A stretch of 64,000 nucleotides of DNA from DATARH01 sp963712835 (GCA_963712835.1 CAVQJJ010000002.1:248001-312000), one strand, 5' to 3'. Numbered from the stretch's first letter, positions 44,062 through 53,611 are shown. Numbers and translations: made by a program. Notes: generated by a model not told the origin, from the sequence alone.

Positions 44062-45057
44062 ATGGCGGCAGGGTTTGATATCGTTACCGGCGGCGGCGGC
44101 TTTATCGGCAGCCACCTGGTCGATCGGCTGCTGGCCGCGGGTCGCCGGGTCAAGGTCGTCGACAATTTCAGCGTGGGCGACCCACGCAACCTGGAGCAGC
44201 ATCGAAGCGATCCCAACCTCGAAGTCACCGCTTGCGATATCGGCGAGGAGCCGATCGCGCCTTTGTTCGAGGGCGCGGAGCGCGTATTTCATCTGGCGGC
44301 GCGTGCCGACATCGTCCCGTCGGTGCAGAACCCCGGCGTTTATTTCCGATCGAATGTCGACGGCACCTATGCGGTCGTCGAGGCGGCCAGGGCGGCGGGG
44401 GTCAAGCGTCTCGTTTACGCTGCCTCCTCCTCGTGCTACGGCATCCCCGACACCTATCCGACACCCGAGACGGCGGCGATCCGGCCGGAATACCCCTATG
44501 CGCTGACGAAGTACCTCGGCGAGCAGATCGTTTTGCATTGGGCGCGGGTCTACCGCCTTCCGGCGGTATGTCTGCGATTCTTCAACGTCTATGGGCCGCG
44601 GGCCCGCACGAGCGGCACCTATGGCGCGGTTTTTGGCGTGTTTCTTGCCCAGTTGCTCGCGGAGAAGCCGCTGACCATCGTGGGCGACGGAACACAGACA
44701 CGTGACTTTACGTACGTGACCGATGTGGTTGCCGCAATCATGGCGGCGACGGAATCGGACGCGGTCGGCGAGTTCTACAACGTAGGGAGCGGTCATACCT
44801 ACAGCGTCAACCGTCTGGTCGAGCTACTCGGCGCGAAAGAGACGGTGCACATTCCCAAGCGACCCGGCGAGCCCGATTGTACCTTTGCCGATGTCACCAA
44901 AATTCGGCGCGAGCTTGGCTGGCAGGCCGAAGTCGGCTTAGAACGGGGGGTGGGATACATGCTGGAGAACCTCGAGTACTGGAAAGACGCTCCCGTCTGG
45001 ACGCCTGATCGGATCGCCGAGGCGACGGCGGACTGGTTTCGGCTGCTGTCGCGGTAA
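44062..45057 (+). CDS. NAD-dependent sugar-nucleotide epimerase/dehydratase
   Basis: 331 residues. VTGGGGFIGSHLVDRLLAAG binds NAD; the catalytic residues lie in YAASSSCYGIPDTYPTPETA and YPYALTKYLGEQIVLHWARV. VCLRFFNVYGPRARTSGTYG and IVGDGTQTRDFTYVTDVVAA are typical of GalE/WbpP-like epimerases. The start is either 44062 (preceded by GATGGGGGCCTG) or an in-frame ATG at 44041. It begins a plus-strand group of three genes. It probably acts on a UDP-hexose or UDP-HexNAc; the exact reaction is not decided. Confidence 0.83.
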   Translation: MAAGFDIVTGGGGFIGSHLVDRLLAAGRRVKVVDNFSVGDPRNLEQHRSDPNLEVTACDIGEEPIAPLFEGAERVFHLAARADIVPSVQNPGVYFRSNVDGTYAVVEAARAAGVKRLVYAASSSCYGIPDTYPTPETAAIRPEYPYALTKYLGEQIVLHWARVYRLPAVCLRFFNVYGPRARTSGTYGAVFGVFLAQLLAEKPLTIVGDGTQTRDFTYVTDVVAAIMAATESDAVGEFYNVGSGHTYSVNRLVELLGAKETVHIPKRPGEPDCTFADVTKIRRELGWQAEVGLERGVGYMLENLEYWKDAPVWTPDRIAEATADWFRLLSR

Positions 45058-45079
45058 GGCGTGAGAGGAAAAAGCGCGG

Positions 45080-46618
45080 ATGCAAGAGCCTGGTAAGATC
45101 AAGACCCTCGACGAGATCGAGCGTATCGCCGACAAGCTGCGGACGAAGGGCCGATCGATCACCCTGTGTCACGGCGTTTTTGACCTGCTGCATGTCGGCC
45201 ACCTGCGTCATCTGCGCGTGGCGGGCGGGTTCGGAGATACGCTGATCGTCTCCATCACGGCGGACGAGTTCGTTCAGAAGGGCCCAGGCCGTCCCGTTTT
45301 TCAGTCGCTATTGCGGGCAGAGATGCTCGCGGCGCTCGAGCTCGTCGATTACGTCTGCGTGGTCCATGACCTGAGCGCCGAGCCTATTCTTCACGCCGTC
45401 AAGCCACATACCTATGCCAAAGGCGGCGATTACATCGACCCCGACCAGGACGTCACCGGCAAGATCGTGCGCGAGCGCGACATCGTCGAACAATATGGCG
45501 GGAAGCTCGTTTTTACTGAGGACATTACGTTCAGCTCATCGAACCTGCTGAACCGGTTTTTCAATGTCTTCGATCCCGAGGTTAAGGCCTACCTCCACGA
45601 TCTGAAGGCGGCCGACGGCGCCGCGCAGGTCGCCGGTTTGATCGACAATATCAAGACCATGAACGTGCTGGTGATCGGAGACGCGATCATCGACCGGTAC
45701 AGCTACGTCACGGCGATGGGCAAATCCGCCAAAGAGCACATGATCGCGACCTTGCTGCAGAGCAGCGAGACGTTCGCGGGCGGCGTGTTCGCCACCGCCA
45801 ACCATGTCGCGAGCTTCTGCAACAAGGTCGACGTCCTGACCGGTCTTGGCGGTCCCGAAGACGAGAATTTCGAAGACCTCGTGCGTGCCAGCCTGCGCCC
45901 GAATATCGGGCTGATGCCGTTCTATCGGCACGGCGCGCCGACAACTCTCAAAACCCGGTTTGTCGAGCCGACCTATCTGCGAAAGTTGTTCGAAGTCTAT
46001 TCGATGGACGATTCGCCGCTGAAGCCGGACGAACAGGAGGAGGTCGATGGCCGCCTCAAGGCGTGCATCCGAGACTACGATGTGGTGATCGTCAACGATT
46101 TCGGGCACGGTCTCATCGCCCGCTCGACGATTGACATTCTCACCGAAGAGGCCCGTTTCCTCGCCATCAACGCGCAAATCAACGCCGGGAATAACGGGTT
46201 CAACCTCATCACCAAATATTCGCGGGCCGATTATATCTGTCTCGATGTTCCCGAAGCGCGGATGGCGGTCCATGACAAGGCGAGCTCGGTCGAGGCGGTT
46301 TGCGGGGAATTGCTCCCGGCGCAGATCGACTGCCCGAACATCATCATCACGCATGGCAAATCCGGCTGCTTTGCGTTTCATCGGGGCCGCAACGACGTGA
46401 CCCATATCCCCGCGTTGACGCAGCAGGTCGTCGACACAGTCGGCGCCGGCGACGCCTTTCTCGCGGTGACCGCGCCGATGGTCGCGGTCGGCGGCGACAT
46501 TGCCTTGGTGGGTTTTGTTGGCAACATCGCCGGCGCGGTGAAGGTCGGGATCGTCGGACACCGCAACTTTGTTGAAAAAAGCGTGCTTCAAAAATACGCG
46601 GCGACCCTTTTGAAATAG
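45080..46618 (+). CDS. Bifunctional nucleotidyltransferase-PfkB kinase, reversed HldE-like order
   Basis: 512 residues. Residues about 25-160 form a cytidylyltransferase-type domain (ITLCHGVFDLLHVGHLRHLR, with HVGH at 38-41). Residues about 190-510 are a PfkB-type sugar kinase (VLVIGDAIIDRYSYVTAMG, catalytic DTVGAGDAFLAV at about 451-462). In the heptose enzyme HldE the kinase comes first and the transferase second, so this is the opposite order. It would phosphorylate a sugar or polyol and couple it to a nucleotide. The ATG is 22 bases after the epimerase stop. The substrate is unknown. Confidence 0.82.
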   Translation: MQEPGKIKTLDEIERIADKLRTKGRSITLCHGVFDLLHVGHLRHLRVAGGFGDTLIVSITADEFVQKGPGRPVFQSLLRAEMLAALELVDYVCVVHDLSAEPILHAVKPHTYAKGGDYIDPDQDVTGKIVRERDIVEQYGGKLVFTEDITFSSSNLLNRFFNVFDPEVKAYLHDLKAADGAAQVAGLIDNIKTMNVLVIGDAIIDRYSYVTAMGKSAKEHMIATLLQSSETFAGGVFATANHVASFCNKVDVLTGLGGPEDENFEDLVRASLRPNIGLMPFYRHGAPTTLKTRFVEPTYLRKLFEVYSMDDSPLKPDEQEEVDGRLKACIRDYDVVIVNDFGHGLIARSTIDILTEEARFLAINAQINAGNNGFNLITKYSRADYICLDVPEARMAVHDKASSVEAVCGELLPAQIDCPNIIITHGKSGCFAFHRGRNDVTHIPALTQQVVDTVGAGDAFLAVTAPMVAVGGDIALVGFVGNIAGAVKVGIVGHRNFVEKSVLQKYAATLLK

Positions 46619-46693
46619 AGCCTGGGTGACGCGCGCGCAATCGCTCCCTTACAAACCCGCTTTGGTCGGACAGCGCAACGGAGATGGTACCTG

Positions 46694-47695
46694 ATGCAGC
46701 GTAAATGGCATGTGCTTGTTCCCGGCGGCGCCGGGTACGTCGGTGCGATTCTGGTGCCCAAGCTCATCGAGGCCGGACACACCGTAACGGTGCTCGACCT
46801 TTATATGTACGGCGAGGACGTGCTGAAGCCGGTCGAGACGCATCCGCGACTTATCCAGATCAAGGGCGACTTGCGGCACCCGGCCGTGGTCGAGAAGGCG
46901 CTCGCCGGCTGCGATGCGGTCATCCATCTCGCCTGCATCTCGAACGACCCATCCTTCGAGCTCAATCCGTCGCTCGGACGCGAGGTCAATTTCGATTGCT
47001 TCCGGCCGTTCGTTAAGGCCGCCAAGAAAGCCGGCGTGAAGCGCTTCGTCTACGCGTCGTCATCGAGCGTCTACGGCATCAAGGAAGGCGTCAATGTCAC
47101 CGAAGAATTGTCGCTCGAACCACTGACCGACTACTCGAAATACAAGGCGCTCTGCGAGGAGGTGCTGACCGAGGAGCGCGAGCCCGGTTTCACTACGCTG
47201 ATCCTCCGCCCGGCGACGGTATGCGGCTACTCGCCGCGCCAGCGACTGGACGTCATCGTCAACATCCTCTGCAACCATGCCGTGAACACCGGCAAGGTCA
47301 AGGTGTTCGGCGGCAAGCAGCTGCGCCCGAACATCCATATCGAGGATATGACTGATCTCTATTGCGAATCGCTGCAGTTTGACGCCGAGAAGATCGACGG
47401 GAAGATCTACAATGCCGGCTTCGAGAACCACAGCGTGCTGGAACTGGCCGAGATGGTGAAGCGGGTCGTCGGCCACAATACGGTCGAGCTCGAAATGGTG
47501 CCGACCGACGACAACCGGTCCTATCATGTCTCGTCGGAAAAGATCGCACGTGAGCTCGGCTGGCACACGAAACGCACGATCGAAGACGCGGTTGTCGACA
47601 TGGTGCGTGCATTCCGAGACGGCAAACTGCCGGATTCAATGACGGATTCGCGCTACTTCAATATCAAGACGATGCAGGAGCGCAACCTAGCCTAA
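46694..47695 (+). CDS. NAD-dependent epimerase/dehydratase
   Basis: 333 residues. The cofactor motif is VLVPGGAGYVGAILVPKLIE (GGAGYVG), with the catalytic Ser in VYASSSSVYGIKEGVNVTEE and Tyr/Lys in PLTDYSKYKALCEEVLTEE. TLILRPATVCGYSPRQRLDV is a conserved segment of a sugar-nucleotide epimerase subgroup. The ATG follows GGAGATGGTACCTG, 75 bases after the bifunctional kinase gene. It probably modifies the sugar made by that enzyme, but the reaction is not known. Confidence 0.83.
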   Translation: MQRKWHVLVPGGAGYVGAILVPKLIEAGHTVTVLDLYMYGEDVLKPVETHPRLIQIKGDLRHPAVVEKALAGCDAVIHLACISNDPSFELNPSLGREVNFDCFRPFVKAAKKAGVKRFVYASSSSVYGIKEGVNVTEELSLEPLTDYSKYKALCEEVLTEEREPGFTTLILRPATVCGYSPRQRLDVIVNILCNHAVNTGKVKVFGGKQLRPNIHIEDMTDLYCESLQFDAEKIDGKIYNAGFENHSVLELAEMVKRVVGHNTVELEMVPTDDNRSYHVSSEKIARELGWHTKRTIEDAVVDMVRAFRDGKLPDSMTDSRYFNIKTMQERNLA

Positions 47696-47701
47696 CGAAG
47701 G

Positions 47702-48733
47702 TTACGCGCGCACCCTTCCGCGGAACGGGCGGTTGCCGAATTTCATGGTCAGCTCGCGCAGCACGCGCGGGCGGCGGCCATGCGCGACCTCGCTGATCCA
47801 CCAGCGGGTCAGCGAGGCCAGATAGGGCCATTCGCGCGGGCGCATCGCCAGTATCTGCGCCATCTGCCGGAAAAAGGTCGTCATTGCGACCGGATGGGTG
47901 CGCAGCGCTTCGCGGATGTCGGCGAATTCAGGGGCGTTTAGCTTGTCGTAGATCGCCGCGCAAACTTGCCGCTGCTGATTGGGATCGCGCATGCCGGTGC
48001 TCGAATAACCGGCGGAGGCCATCCGGAAGACGGAAAGCGGTTCCGGCACCACCGTGAAACCGTGCCGGAATGCCAGCGTATAGACGGCGAACCAATCAGC
48101 GTGCCAGCGCAGCCGGGGATCGTAGCCGTTGATGTCGAGCAGGGCCGCGCGGTCGACGAGCGACGCGTTGAGCGGCAGCCAGACGAAACCCTGGGTCAAG
48201 AGTTCGCGGAACTCTGCCGGGCAGAAATATTCCGGCCGATCCGATGCAAACCACGGGCCCAGCTCGGAATTGCGATTGTGGAGGACGCGCCGCCGATCCG
48301 CCTCGAAATATTGCACATAGCTGGAGACGCATAGCTTGGCCGAAGGATGGACGGCGGCGGCGTTGGTCATCCTTTCGATGAATTCCGGCTCAAGCCAGTC
48401 ATCGGCGGCGCTGCACACGACGTGGCTGCTGCGCGCCTCCAGGAGCCCACGGTTGATCGCGTCGTTGACGCCGAGATTGCGCGGATTGCGCAATATTCGC
48501 ATCTGCGGCAGCTCGTCCTGAAAGCTTTCGATGACGGCAAGGCTATCGTCGGTCGAGGCGTCCTCGATAACAAAGATTTCGTCCGGCGCACGGGTCTGTC
48601 CGGCAAGGGCCGCCAGGGCTACCCCTATATAGGGCGCGTGATTGTAGCTCGGCAGCAGAACGGATACCGTCGGATGCGCCGTCGGTGGGGTGGGGCGCGT
48701 CGGAGCGATATCCTGAAAAAGCGATTGATCCAT
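47702..48733 (-). CDS. Glycosyltransferase family 2
   Basis: 343 residues. The GT2 fold opens with VSVLLPSYNHAPYIGVALAA and the nucleotide-binding Asp in IFVIEDASTDDSLAVIESF; the acceptor-side DxD-like stretch is VVCSAADDWLEPEFIERMTN. Later LRWHADWFAVYTLAFRHGF follows. The start is uncertain: a GTG at 48787 is in frame, but the ATG at 48733 gives a normal N terminus. It converges with the epimerase and diverges from the next GT2 gene. It adds one sugar to a growing surface glycan; linkage unknown. Confidence 0.83.
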   Translation of the reverse strand: MDQSLFQDIAPTRPTPPTAHPTVSVLLPSYNHAPYIGVALAALAGQTRAPDEIFVIEDASTDDSLAVIESFQDELPQMRILRNPRNLGVNDAINRGLLEARSSHVVCSAADDWLEPEFIERMTNAAAVHPSAKLCVSSYVQYFEADRRRVLHNRNSELGPWFASDRPEYFCPAEFRELLTQGFVWLPLNASLVDRAALLDINGYDPRLRWHADWFAVYTLAFRHGFTVVPEPLSVFRMASAGYSSTGMRDPNQQRQVCAAIYDKLNAPEFADIREALRTHPVAMTTFFRQMAQILAMRPREWPYLASLTRWWISEVAHGRRPRVLRELTMKFGNRPFRGRVRA

Positions 48734-48794
48734 CCAATCAACAATTCGCTGTTTCGCCAGTCTAGCATGTGTCGAGATTGATCGCACTCAACCG

Positions 48795-49619
48795 ATGTTG
48801 ACCCTGATCACAGCCACGCTCAACGCCGCCCGGTATATCGAGCAGGCCCTGGAATCGGTGCGTATGATCCCCCCCTCGGCGATCCACCATATCGTGGTTG
48901 ACGGCGGATCAAGAGATGAAACGGTCCACATTTGCCAAAAGTTCCTGGCGATTGAGACGGTCGTCGTGCCGGACTGTACGATCTACGAGGCTTGGAACAT
49001 CGGACTCGAGCGGGCGCGGGGCGATTATATCATGTTCCTCAATGCCGATGACGAGCTTGCCGAGGGCGCGGTAGAGACGGTCGCCGCCTACTTCGCGGCG
49101 AATCCCGAGGCGGGCATCGTCGCTGGGCGGGCGCTGATGATCGAGCGCGACGCACCCGCCACGCCGCCGCGTCTCCTGATCGCGGCGCCCGATGGCCAAC
49201 TCGATGTCGAGCAGCTTGCGCTTGGCGTGCCGGCGATCAACGCGATGGCCTTCCGCCGCTCGGTATTCGAGCGTCATGGCCGCTTCGACACCGTCTATCG
49301 CGTCGCGGGCGATCGCGCCTTTTTGCTGCGTCTGGCGATGCATTTGCCGGCCACAGTCGTGGCTCCGGCCGATGCGGTGCTCTACCGCTACTACTCGCAT
49401 CCCGGCTCGCTCACCCTAAAACGAGGTCTGGAGCAACGGTTGCGCATCGCGCGCGACCACCTGGCCCTGGCCGACCGGTTGCTGGCGGAGCAACTTTCAG
49501 GCCAAGCCGCGCGGGTGCTGCGCTATTGGCGACGGCGCGAGGCGGTGGTCGCCACGCTGCGCTGCGCCGCTGCCGGCCGACCGCTCGCGGCGCTGCGCTT
49601 TGCTAGGCAGATATTTTGA
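48795..49619 (+). CDS. Glycosyltransferase family 2
   Basis: 274 residues. It begins LTLITATLNAARYIEQALES, then HHIVVDGGSRDETVHICQKF, with the DxD-type motif in YIMFLNADDELAEGAVETV. The set TIYEAWNIGLERARGDYIMF is typical of WcaA/WcaE-like colanic acid transferases. The C-terminal part is helical and basic. It is divergent from the preceding GT2 and converges with the fcl gene, so it is transcribed alone. Confidence 0.87.
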   Translation: MLTLITATLNAARYIEQALESVRMIPPSAIHHIVVDGGSRDETVHICQKFLAIETVVVPDCTIYEAWNIGLERARGDYIMFLNADDELAEGAVETVAAYFAANPEAGIVAGRALMIERDAPATPPRLLIAAPDGQLDVEQLALGVPAINAMAFRRSVFERHGRFDTVYRVAGDRAFLLRLAMHLPATVVAPADAVLYRYYSHPGSLTLKRGLEQRLRIARDHLALADRLLAEQLSGQAARVLRYWRRREAVVATLRCAAAGRPLAALRFARQIF

Positions 49620-49622
49620 CCC

Positions 49623-50567
49623 CTACCGGTTGGCCTTGTTGTCGAGGTGCCAGCGGTAGACATCTCGAATCCCGGGTTCCAGACCGATGCGCGGCCGCCA
49701 GCCGAGCGCGGCCAATTTGGCCACATCGACCAGCTTGCGCGGGGTGCCATCGGGCTTCGACCGATCGAAGACGAAATCCCCGTTAAATCCGACGACGCGC
49801 GCGATCAGCCGCGCGAGTTCGGCGATCGAGATGTCGCTGCCGCAGCCGATATTGATGTGCTGGTCCTCCGACCAGTTGCGCATCAAGAAGACGGCGGCGT
49901 CGGCGAGGTCGTCGACGTGGAGGAACTCACGGCGCGGCTCGCCGCTGCCCCAGATTTCCACGGTTGATTGGCCGGTGTGCGCGGCCTCGCCGATCCGGCG
50001 CACCAGGGCCGGCAGCACGTGGCTCGACAGCGGGTCGAAATTGTCGCCGGGTCCATAGAGGTTGGTCGGCATCACGGAGACGAAATCGCGCCCGTGCTGG
50101 CGGCGATAGGCCTCGCAGAGCTTGAGCCCGGCGATCTTGGCGATCGCGTACCACTCGTTGGTCGGTTCGAGGGGTCCGGTCAGCAGTGCATCTTCCGGCA
50201 TGGGCTGCGGTGCGAGACGCGGATAGATGCAGGTCGAGCCGAAAAACATCAGCTTTTCGACATCTGCGCGGAGCGCCGCGTCGATCACGTTTGTCGCGAT
50301 CGCGAGATTGTCGAAGAGGAAATCGCCCGGCCGCGTGTCGTTGACATAGATGCCGCCGACCGTCGCGGCGGCCATGAAAATCGCCTGTGGCCGGTGCTGG
50401 GCGAACCATGCATTCACCGCACTCTGATCGCGCAGGTCGATCGACTGGCGCGGCACGGTGAGCACCTCGCAATCCTCGCGGGCGAGCCGCCGCACCAACG
50501 CCGAGCCGACCATGCCGCGATGGCCGGCGACAAAGACCCGCTTGCCGCGAAGCTCGAAGGACGCCAT
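49623..50567 (-). CDS. fcl: GDP-L-fucose synthase
   Basis: 314 residues. VFVAGHRGMVGSALVRRLAR is the typical Fcl cofactor motif; FMAAATVGGIYVNDTRPGDF, FFGSTCIYPRLAPQPMPEDA and NEWYAIAKIAGLKLCEAYRR (Tyr, Lys) are all diagnostic, as is NLYGPGDNFDPLSSHVLPAL. It epimerises and reduces GDP-4-keto-6-deoxymannose to GDP-L-fucose with NADPH. The ATG at 50567 follows TTGAGAGGCGGC, nine bases after the gmd stop, so gmd and fcl form an operon. Confidence 0.95.
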   Translation of the reverse strand: MASFELRGKRVFVAGHRGMVGSALVRRLAREDCEVLTVPRQSIDLRDQSAVNAWFAQHRPQAIFMAAATVGGIYVNDTRPGDFLFDNLAIATNVIDAALRADVEKLMFFGSTCIYPRLAPQPMPEDALLTGPLEPTNEWYAIAKIAGLKLCEAYRRQHGRDFVSVMPTNLYGPGDNFDPLSSHVLPALVRRIGEAAHTGQSTVEIWGSGEPRREFLHVDDLADAAVFLMRNWSEDQHINIGCGSDISIAELARLIARVVGFNGDFVFDRSKPDGTPRKLVDVAKLAALGWRPRIGLEPGIRDVYRWHLDNKANR

Positions 50568-50575
50568 GCCGCCTC

Positions 50576-51646
50576 TCAATCCGTCACGCCGAAGCGGCGC
50601 GGCTCCGCGGCGATCAGCGCGATGTCGGCCTCGACCATCTCGTGCACGATTTCCGCGAAACTATGCTTTGGCCGCCAGCCAAGACGCCCGCGCGCCTTGC
50701 TCGCGTCGCCCAGCAGCCGGTCGACCTCGGCGGGTCGGAAATAACGCGGATCGATCGCCACCAGCGTCTTGCCGCTTTTGGCGTCGATGCCGTGTTCGTC
50801 GCCGCCGCTGCCGCGCCATTCAATCCGACAGCCAGTCTCGGCGAAAGCCACCTCGACGAATTCGCGCACGCTATGGCTTTCGCCGGTCGCGAGAACGTAA
50901 TCGTCGGGCTCATCCTGCTGCAGGATCAGCCACATGCCTTCGACGAAATCCCGGGCGTGGCCCCAGTCGCGTTGCGCGTCAAGGTTGCCGAGGTAGAGCG
51001 TTTCCTGATGCCCGGCGCGTATCGCCGCGACGGCGCGCGAAATCTTGCGGGTGACGAAGGTTTCGCCGCGCGTCGGCCCTTCATGGTTGAAGAGGATGCC
51101 GTTCGAGGCATGGATGCCATACGCCTCCCGGTAGTTCACGGTGATCCAAAAGCCGTAGAGCTTGGCGACCCCGTAAGGGCTTCGCGGATGAAACGGCGTC
51201 GTCTCGCGCTGCGGCGATTCCTCGACCTTGCCGAACATTTCCGAGGTCGAGGCTTGGTAGAATCGCGTGGTCTTGTCGAGCCCCAGGATGCGCAATGCTT
51301 CGAGTAGCCGCAGCGGCCCGAGCGCGTCGGCGTTGGCCGTGTATTCCGGCGTCTCGAAGCTCACCTGGACATGGCTTTGCGCCGCCAGGTTATAGATCTC
51401 GGTTGGCTGGATTTCCTGGACGAGCCGGATGAGGTTGGTCGCGTCGGTCACGTCGCCATAATGCAGGCGGAACGGCAGGCCCTTTTCATGCAGGTCGTGG
51501 TAGAGGTGGTCGACGCGGGCGGTGTTGAACGACGAAGATCGCCGCTTGACGCCGTGGACGGCGTAGCCTTTTGCCAGCAGGAATTCCGCGAGATAGGCGC
51601 CGTCCTGGCCGGTGACGCCGGTGATCATCGCGACCTTGCCGGTCAC
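50576..51646 (-). CDS. gmd: GDP-mannose 4,6-dehydratase
   Basis: 356 residues. MITGVTGQDGAYLAEFLLAK binds NADP, RRSSSFNTARVDHLY follows, and the active site is in QASTSEMFGKVEESPQRETT and PFHPRSPYGVAKLYGFWITV (Tyr, Lys). HEGPTRGETFVTRKISRAVA is a family hallmark. It makes GDP-4-keto-6-deoxy-D-mannose, which the fcl product converts to GDP-L-fucose. The start is a GTG at 51646. GDP-mannose would come from genes outside the window. Confidence 0.95.
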   Translation of the reverse strand: MTGKVAMITGVTGQDGAYLAEFLLAKGYAVHGVKRRSSSFNTARVDHLYHDLHEKGLPFRLHYGDVTDATNLIRLVQEIQPTEIYNLAAQSHVQVSFETPEYTANADALGPLRLLEALRILGLDKTTRFYQASTSEMFGKVEESPQRETTPFHPRSPYGVAKLYGFWITVNYREAYGIHASNGILFNHEGPTRGETFVTRKISRAVAAIRAGHQETLYLGNLDAQRDWGHARDFVEGMWLILQQDEPDDYVLATGESHSVREFVEVAFAETGCRIEWRGSGGDEHGIDAKSGKTLVAIDPRYFRPAEVDRLLGDASKARGRLGWRPKHSFAEIVHEMVEADIALIAAEPRRFGVTD

Positions 51647-51769
51647 GCGACGACCCCTCGCCCACTCGCTTGCGACGCCATGCAGTTGCCTTGACCGCGG
51701 GCCGCCGACGGTTCGGCGGCGCGTTGCCGCGGCGAGGATAATACCGGGTTTGTCCTTGCCGCCGCCAGC

Positions 51770-52819
51770 CTAGCGCTCGGAGACGCGCAGCAGCACCCGT
51801 CCGGCCTTGCCGCTACGCACGAGATCGAACGCCGGATTGATGTCATCGAGCGAGAATTCGTCGGTGATGATGCCGTCGAACGATATCCGCCCGGCCTTCA
51901 CCAATTTGATGATGCGCGGGATGTCGATCTGCGGCCGCGCATCGCCGCCATGCGAGCCGGTGAGGATTTTGTTGAAGTGGATCGGCAGCGTGTAAATCGT
52001 CACCTTCTCGTTCGGCACGCCGACGAGAACGATCGTGCCGTCCGCGTGGGTCAGCTCATAGGCCGTCTCGATGACCGATTTGACCCCGGTCGTCTCGAAC
52101 ACCTTGTCGGGCCCGGCGGCGCCGACGATGTCGCGAATGGCGCTGGCGACGTCGACGGTAGAGCCGGCGTTTATGCAGTGCGTGGCGCCGCGCGCCTTCG
52201 CCATATCGAGCTTATGGTCGAGCAGATCAACCGCGACGATCGGATAGCCGCCGGCGAGCGCGGCGAACTGCACGCAGTTGAGCCCGACGCCGCCAACGCC
52301 GAAAATGACCACCAACTCGCCGATCTTCAGCTTGGCGTCGTTGTTGACGACTCCCGCCGCCGTGGTCACCGCGCAGCCGAAGAGCGGCGCGATCTTGAGG
52401 TCGAAATCGGGCGGGATCACGGTCATCCGGTTTTCCGAGATGACCGCGAATTCGTTGAAAGTCGTGACCCAGCCGGCATTGAGCTTCTGGCCGCGCCAGC
52501 TATAGGCTGGGGGGCGGCTTTGGATGCCGTTGCTTGGGCGCCAATGCAGCACCACCGTGTCGCCCGGCTTGACCGTGGTGACGCCGGGGCCGATCTCGAC
52601 GACCTCCGCCGAGGCCTCATGCCCGAGCAGATGTGGCAGGAATTTATCGACCCCCTTCACTGCATCGATCTCGTTGATCTGCGCGCCGCAGATCGTCGTG
52701 TAGAGCACCCGGACCAGCACCTGCCCGGCATCAAGCGCCTCGGGCAGCTCGATCTCGTCGACCACCAGCGGTTCGCGCGACTGAGCGAGAATCCCGGCGC
52801 GGCCTTTTTTGATCTTCAT
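51770..52819 (-). CDS. Zinc-type alcohol dehydrogenase (MDR family)
   Basis: 349 residues, medium-chain dehydrogenase. The catalytic zinc ligands are probably Cys in TTICGAQINEIDAV, His and Glu in LLGHEASAEVVEIG, and Cys in PLFGCAVTTAAGVV. The NAD motif is VVIFGVGGVGLNCVQFAALA. The usual four-cysteine structural zinc site between the catalytic ligands is missing: that region reads HWRPSNGIQSRPPAYSWRG. It lies just upstream of the gmd-fcl pair and just downstream of a methyltransferase on the same strand, so it probably acts in the glycan locus. Substrate unknown. Confidence 0.83.
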   Translation of the reverse strand: MKIKKGRAGILAQSREPLVVDEIELPEALDAGQVLVRVLYTTICGAQINEIDAVKGVDKFLPHLLGHEASAEVVEIGPGVTTVKPGDTVVLHWRPSNGIQSRPPAYSWRGQKLNAGWVTTFNEFAVISENRMTVIPPDFDLKIAPLFGCAVTTAAGVVNNDAKLKIGELVVIFGVGGVGLNCVQFAALAGGYPIVAVDLLDHKLDMAKARGATHCINAGSTVDVASAIRDIVGAAGPDKVFETTGVKSVIETAYELTHADGTIVLVGVPNEKVTIYTLPIHFNKILTGSHGGDARPQIDIPRIIKLVKAGRISFDGIITDEFSLDDINPAFDLVRSGKAGRVLLRVSER

Positions 52820-52832
52820 CGTCGTCTCGCTA

Positions 52833-53498
52833 CTATTCGAAATAGATGAATTCGTAGTCGCCGGTGTAGCCGAAGTGCTGGTAGAGCCAGATCCAGGACG
52901 CGGTGTCCTGGAACGCCTCGGCGGTCAGGGCCCAGCACTGCATGTTGAACTGCTCGAGTTCGTTGCGGTAGCTCTCGACCATGACGTAGCCCGCCTTGCC
53001 GACACGCTCGACCTCGCTGAGTGCTGTGCCCAGCTCGTAGATCTTGAGGTTGTGCAGCGTGCCCAGCGAGACGACGAGGTCGAACGACTTATCGCCAAAC
53101 GGATAGCGGTCCTGTGCCTTGTAGCGGAACAGCGAGCCTCTGACGTCCGGATGCGCGTCGGCGAGGCCGTGCCGGGACATGTCGAAACCGACGAGCTCCG
53201 CTTCCGGCAGCAGGCGCTGGAATTCCTTCAGCAGATAGCCCTTGCCGCAGCCGACATCGAGGATTCGGCATTTGCCCTTAAGCCCGTGCAGCTCGATGAG
53301 CCCCTTCGCGACCGGCGCCCACCAGCCCTCGCGGTAGCTATAGCCGCCATAGCCGTAGCGGCGGTCGCCGTCCCAGTAATCGCCCTCGTATTCCTTCGCC
53401 TTCATCATGCAATGGACTTTTTCGTCCATCATCCGCGCGACGTAGTCCCGTTTGGTCGCGCGGTGTAGCGGCGTCACAATGTTTAGCAGCCGACCCAT
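52833..53498 (-). CDS. Class I SAM-dependent methyltransferase
   Basis: 221 residues. Motif I is CRILDVGCGKGYLLKEFQRL, motif II region LVGFDMSRHGLADAHPDVRG, and motif IV FDLVVSLGTLHNLKIYELGT. The Rossmann fold fits a small-molecule or sugar methyltransferase. The ATG at 53498 starts MGRLLNIVTPLHRATKRDYV. It is 13 bp upstream of the alcohol dehydrogenase gene, likely in one operon with it. A role in methylating a sugar of the surface glycan, or its precursor, is inferred from location. Confidence 0.83.
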   Translation of the reverse strand: MGRLLNIVTPLHRATKRDYVARMMDEKVHCMMKAKEYEGDYWDGDRRYGYGGYSYREGWWAPVAKGLIELHGLKGKCRILDVGCGKGYLLKEFQRLLPEAELVGFDMSRHGLADAHPDVRGSLFRYKAQDRYPFGDKSFDLVVSLGTLHNLKIYELGTALSEVERVGKAGYVMVESYRNELEQFNMQCWALTAEAFQDTASWIWLYQHFGYTGDYEFIYFE

Positions 53499-53611
53499 GC
53501 CGTCCTCTGTGTCGATACGATTGGGAACCGGGCGTCATGCCCGCGGTGATGCAAACCTCATTCCGGTGCTCGCCTCTCCTGTCAAGCCGAGACAGGTGAC
53601 CGGCGGCGCAG

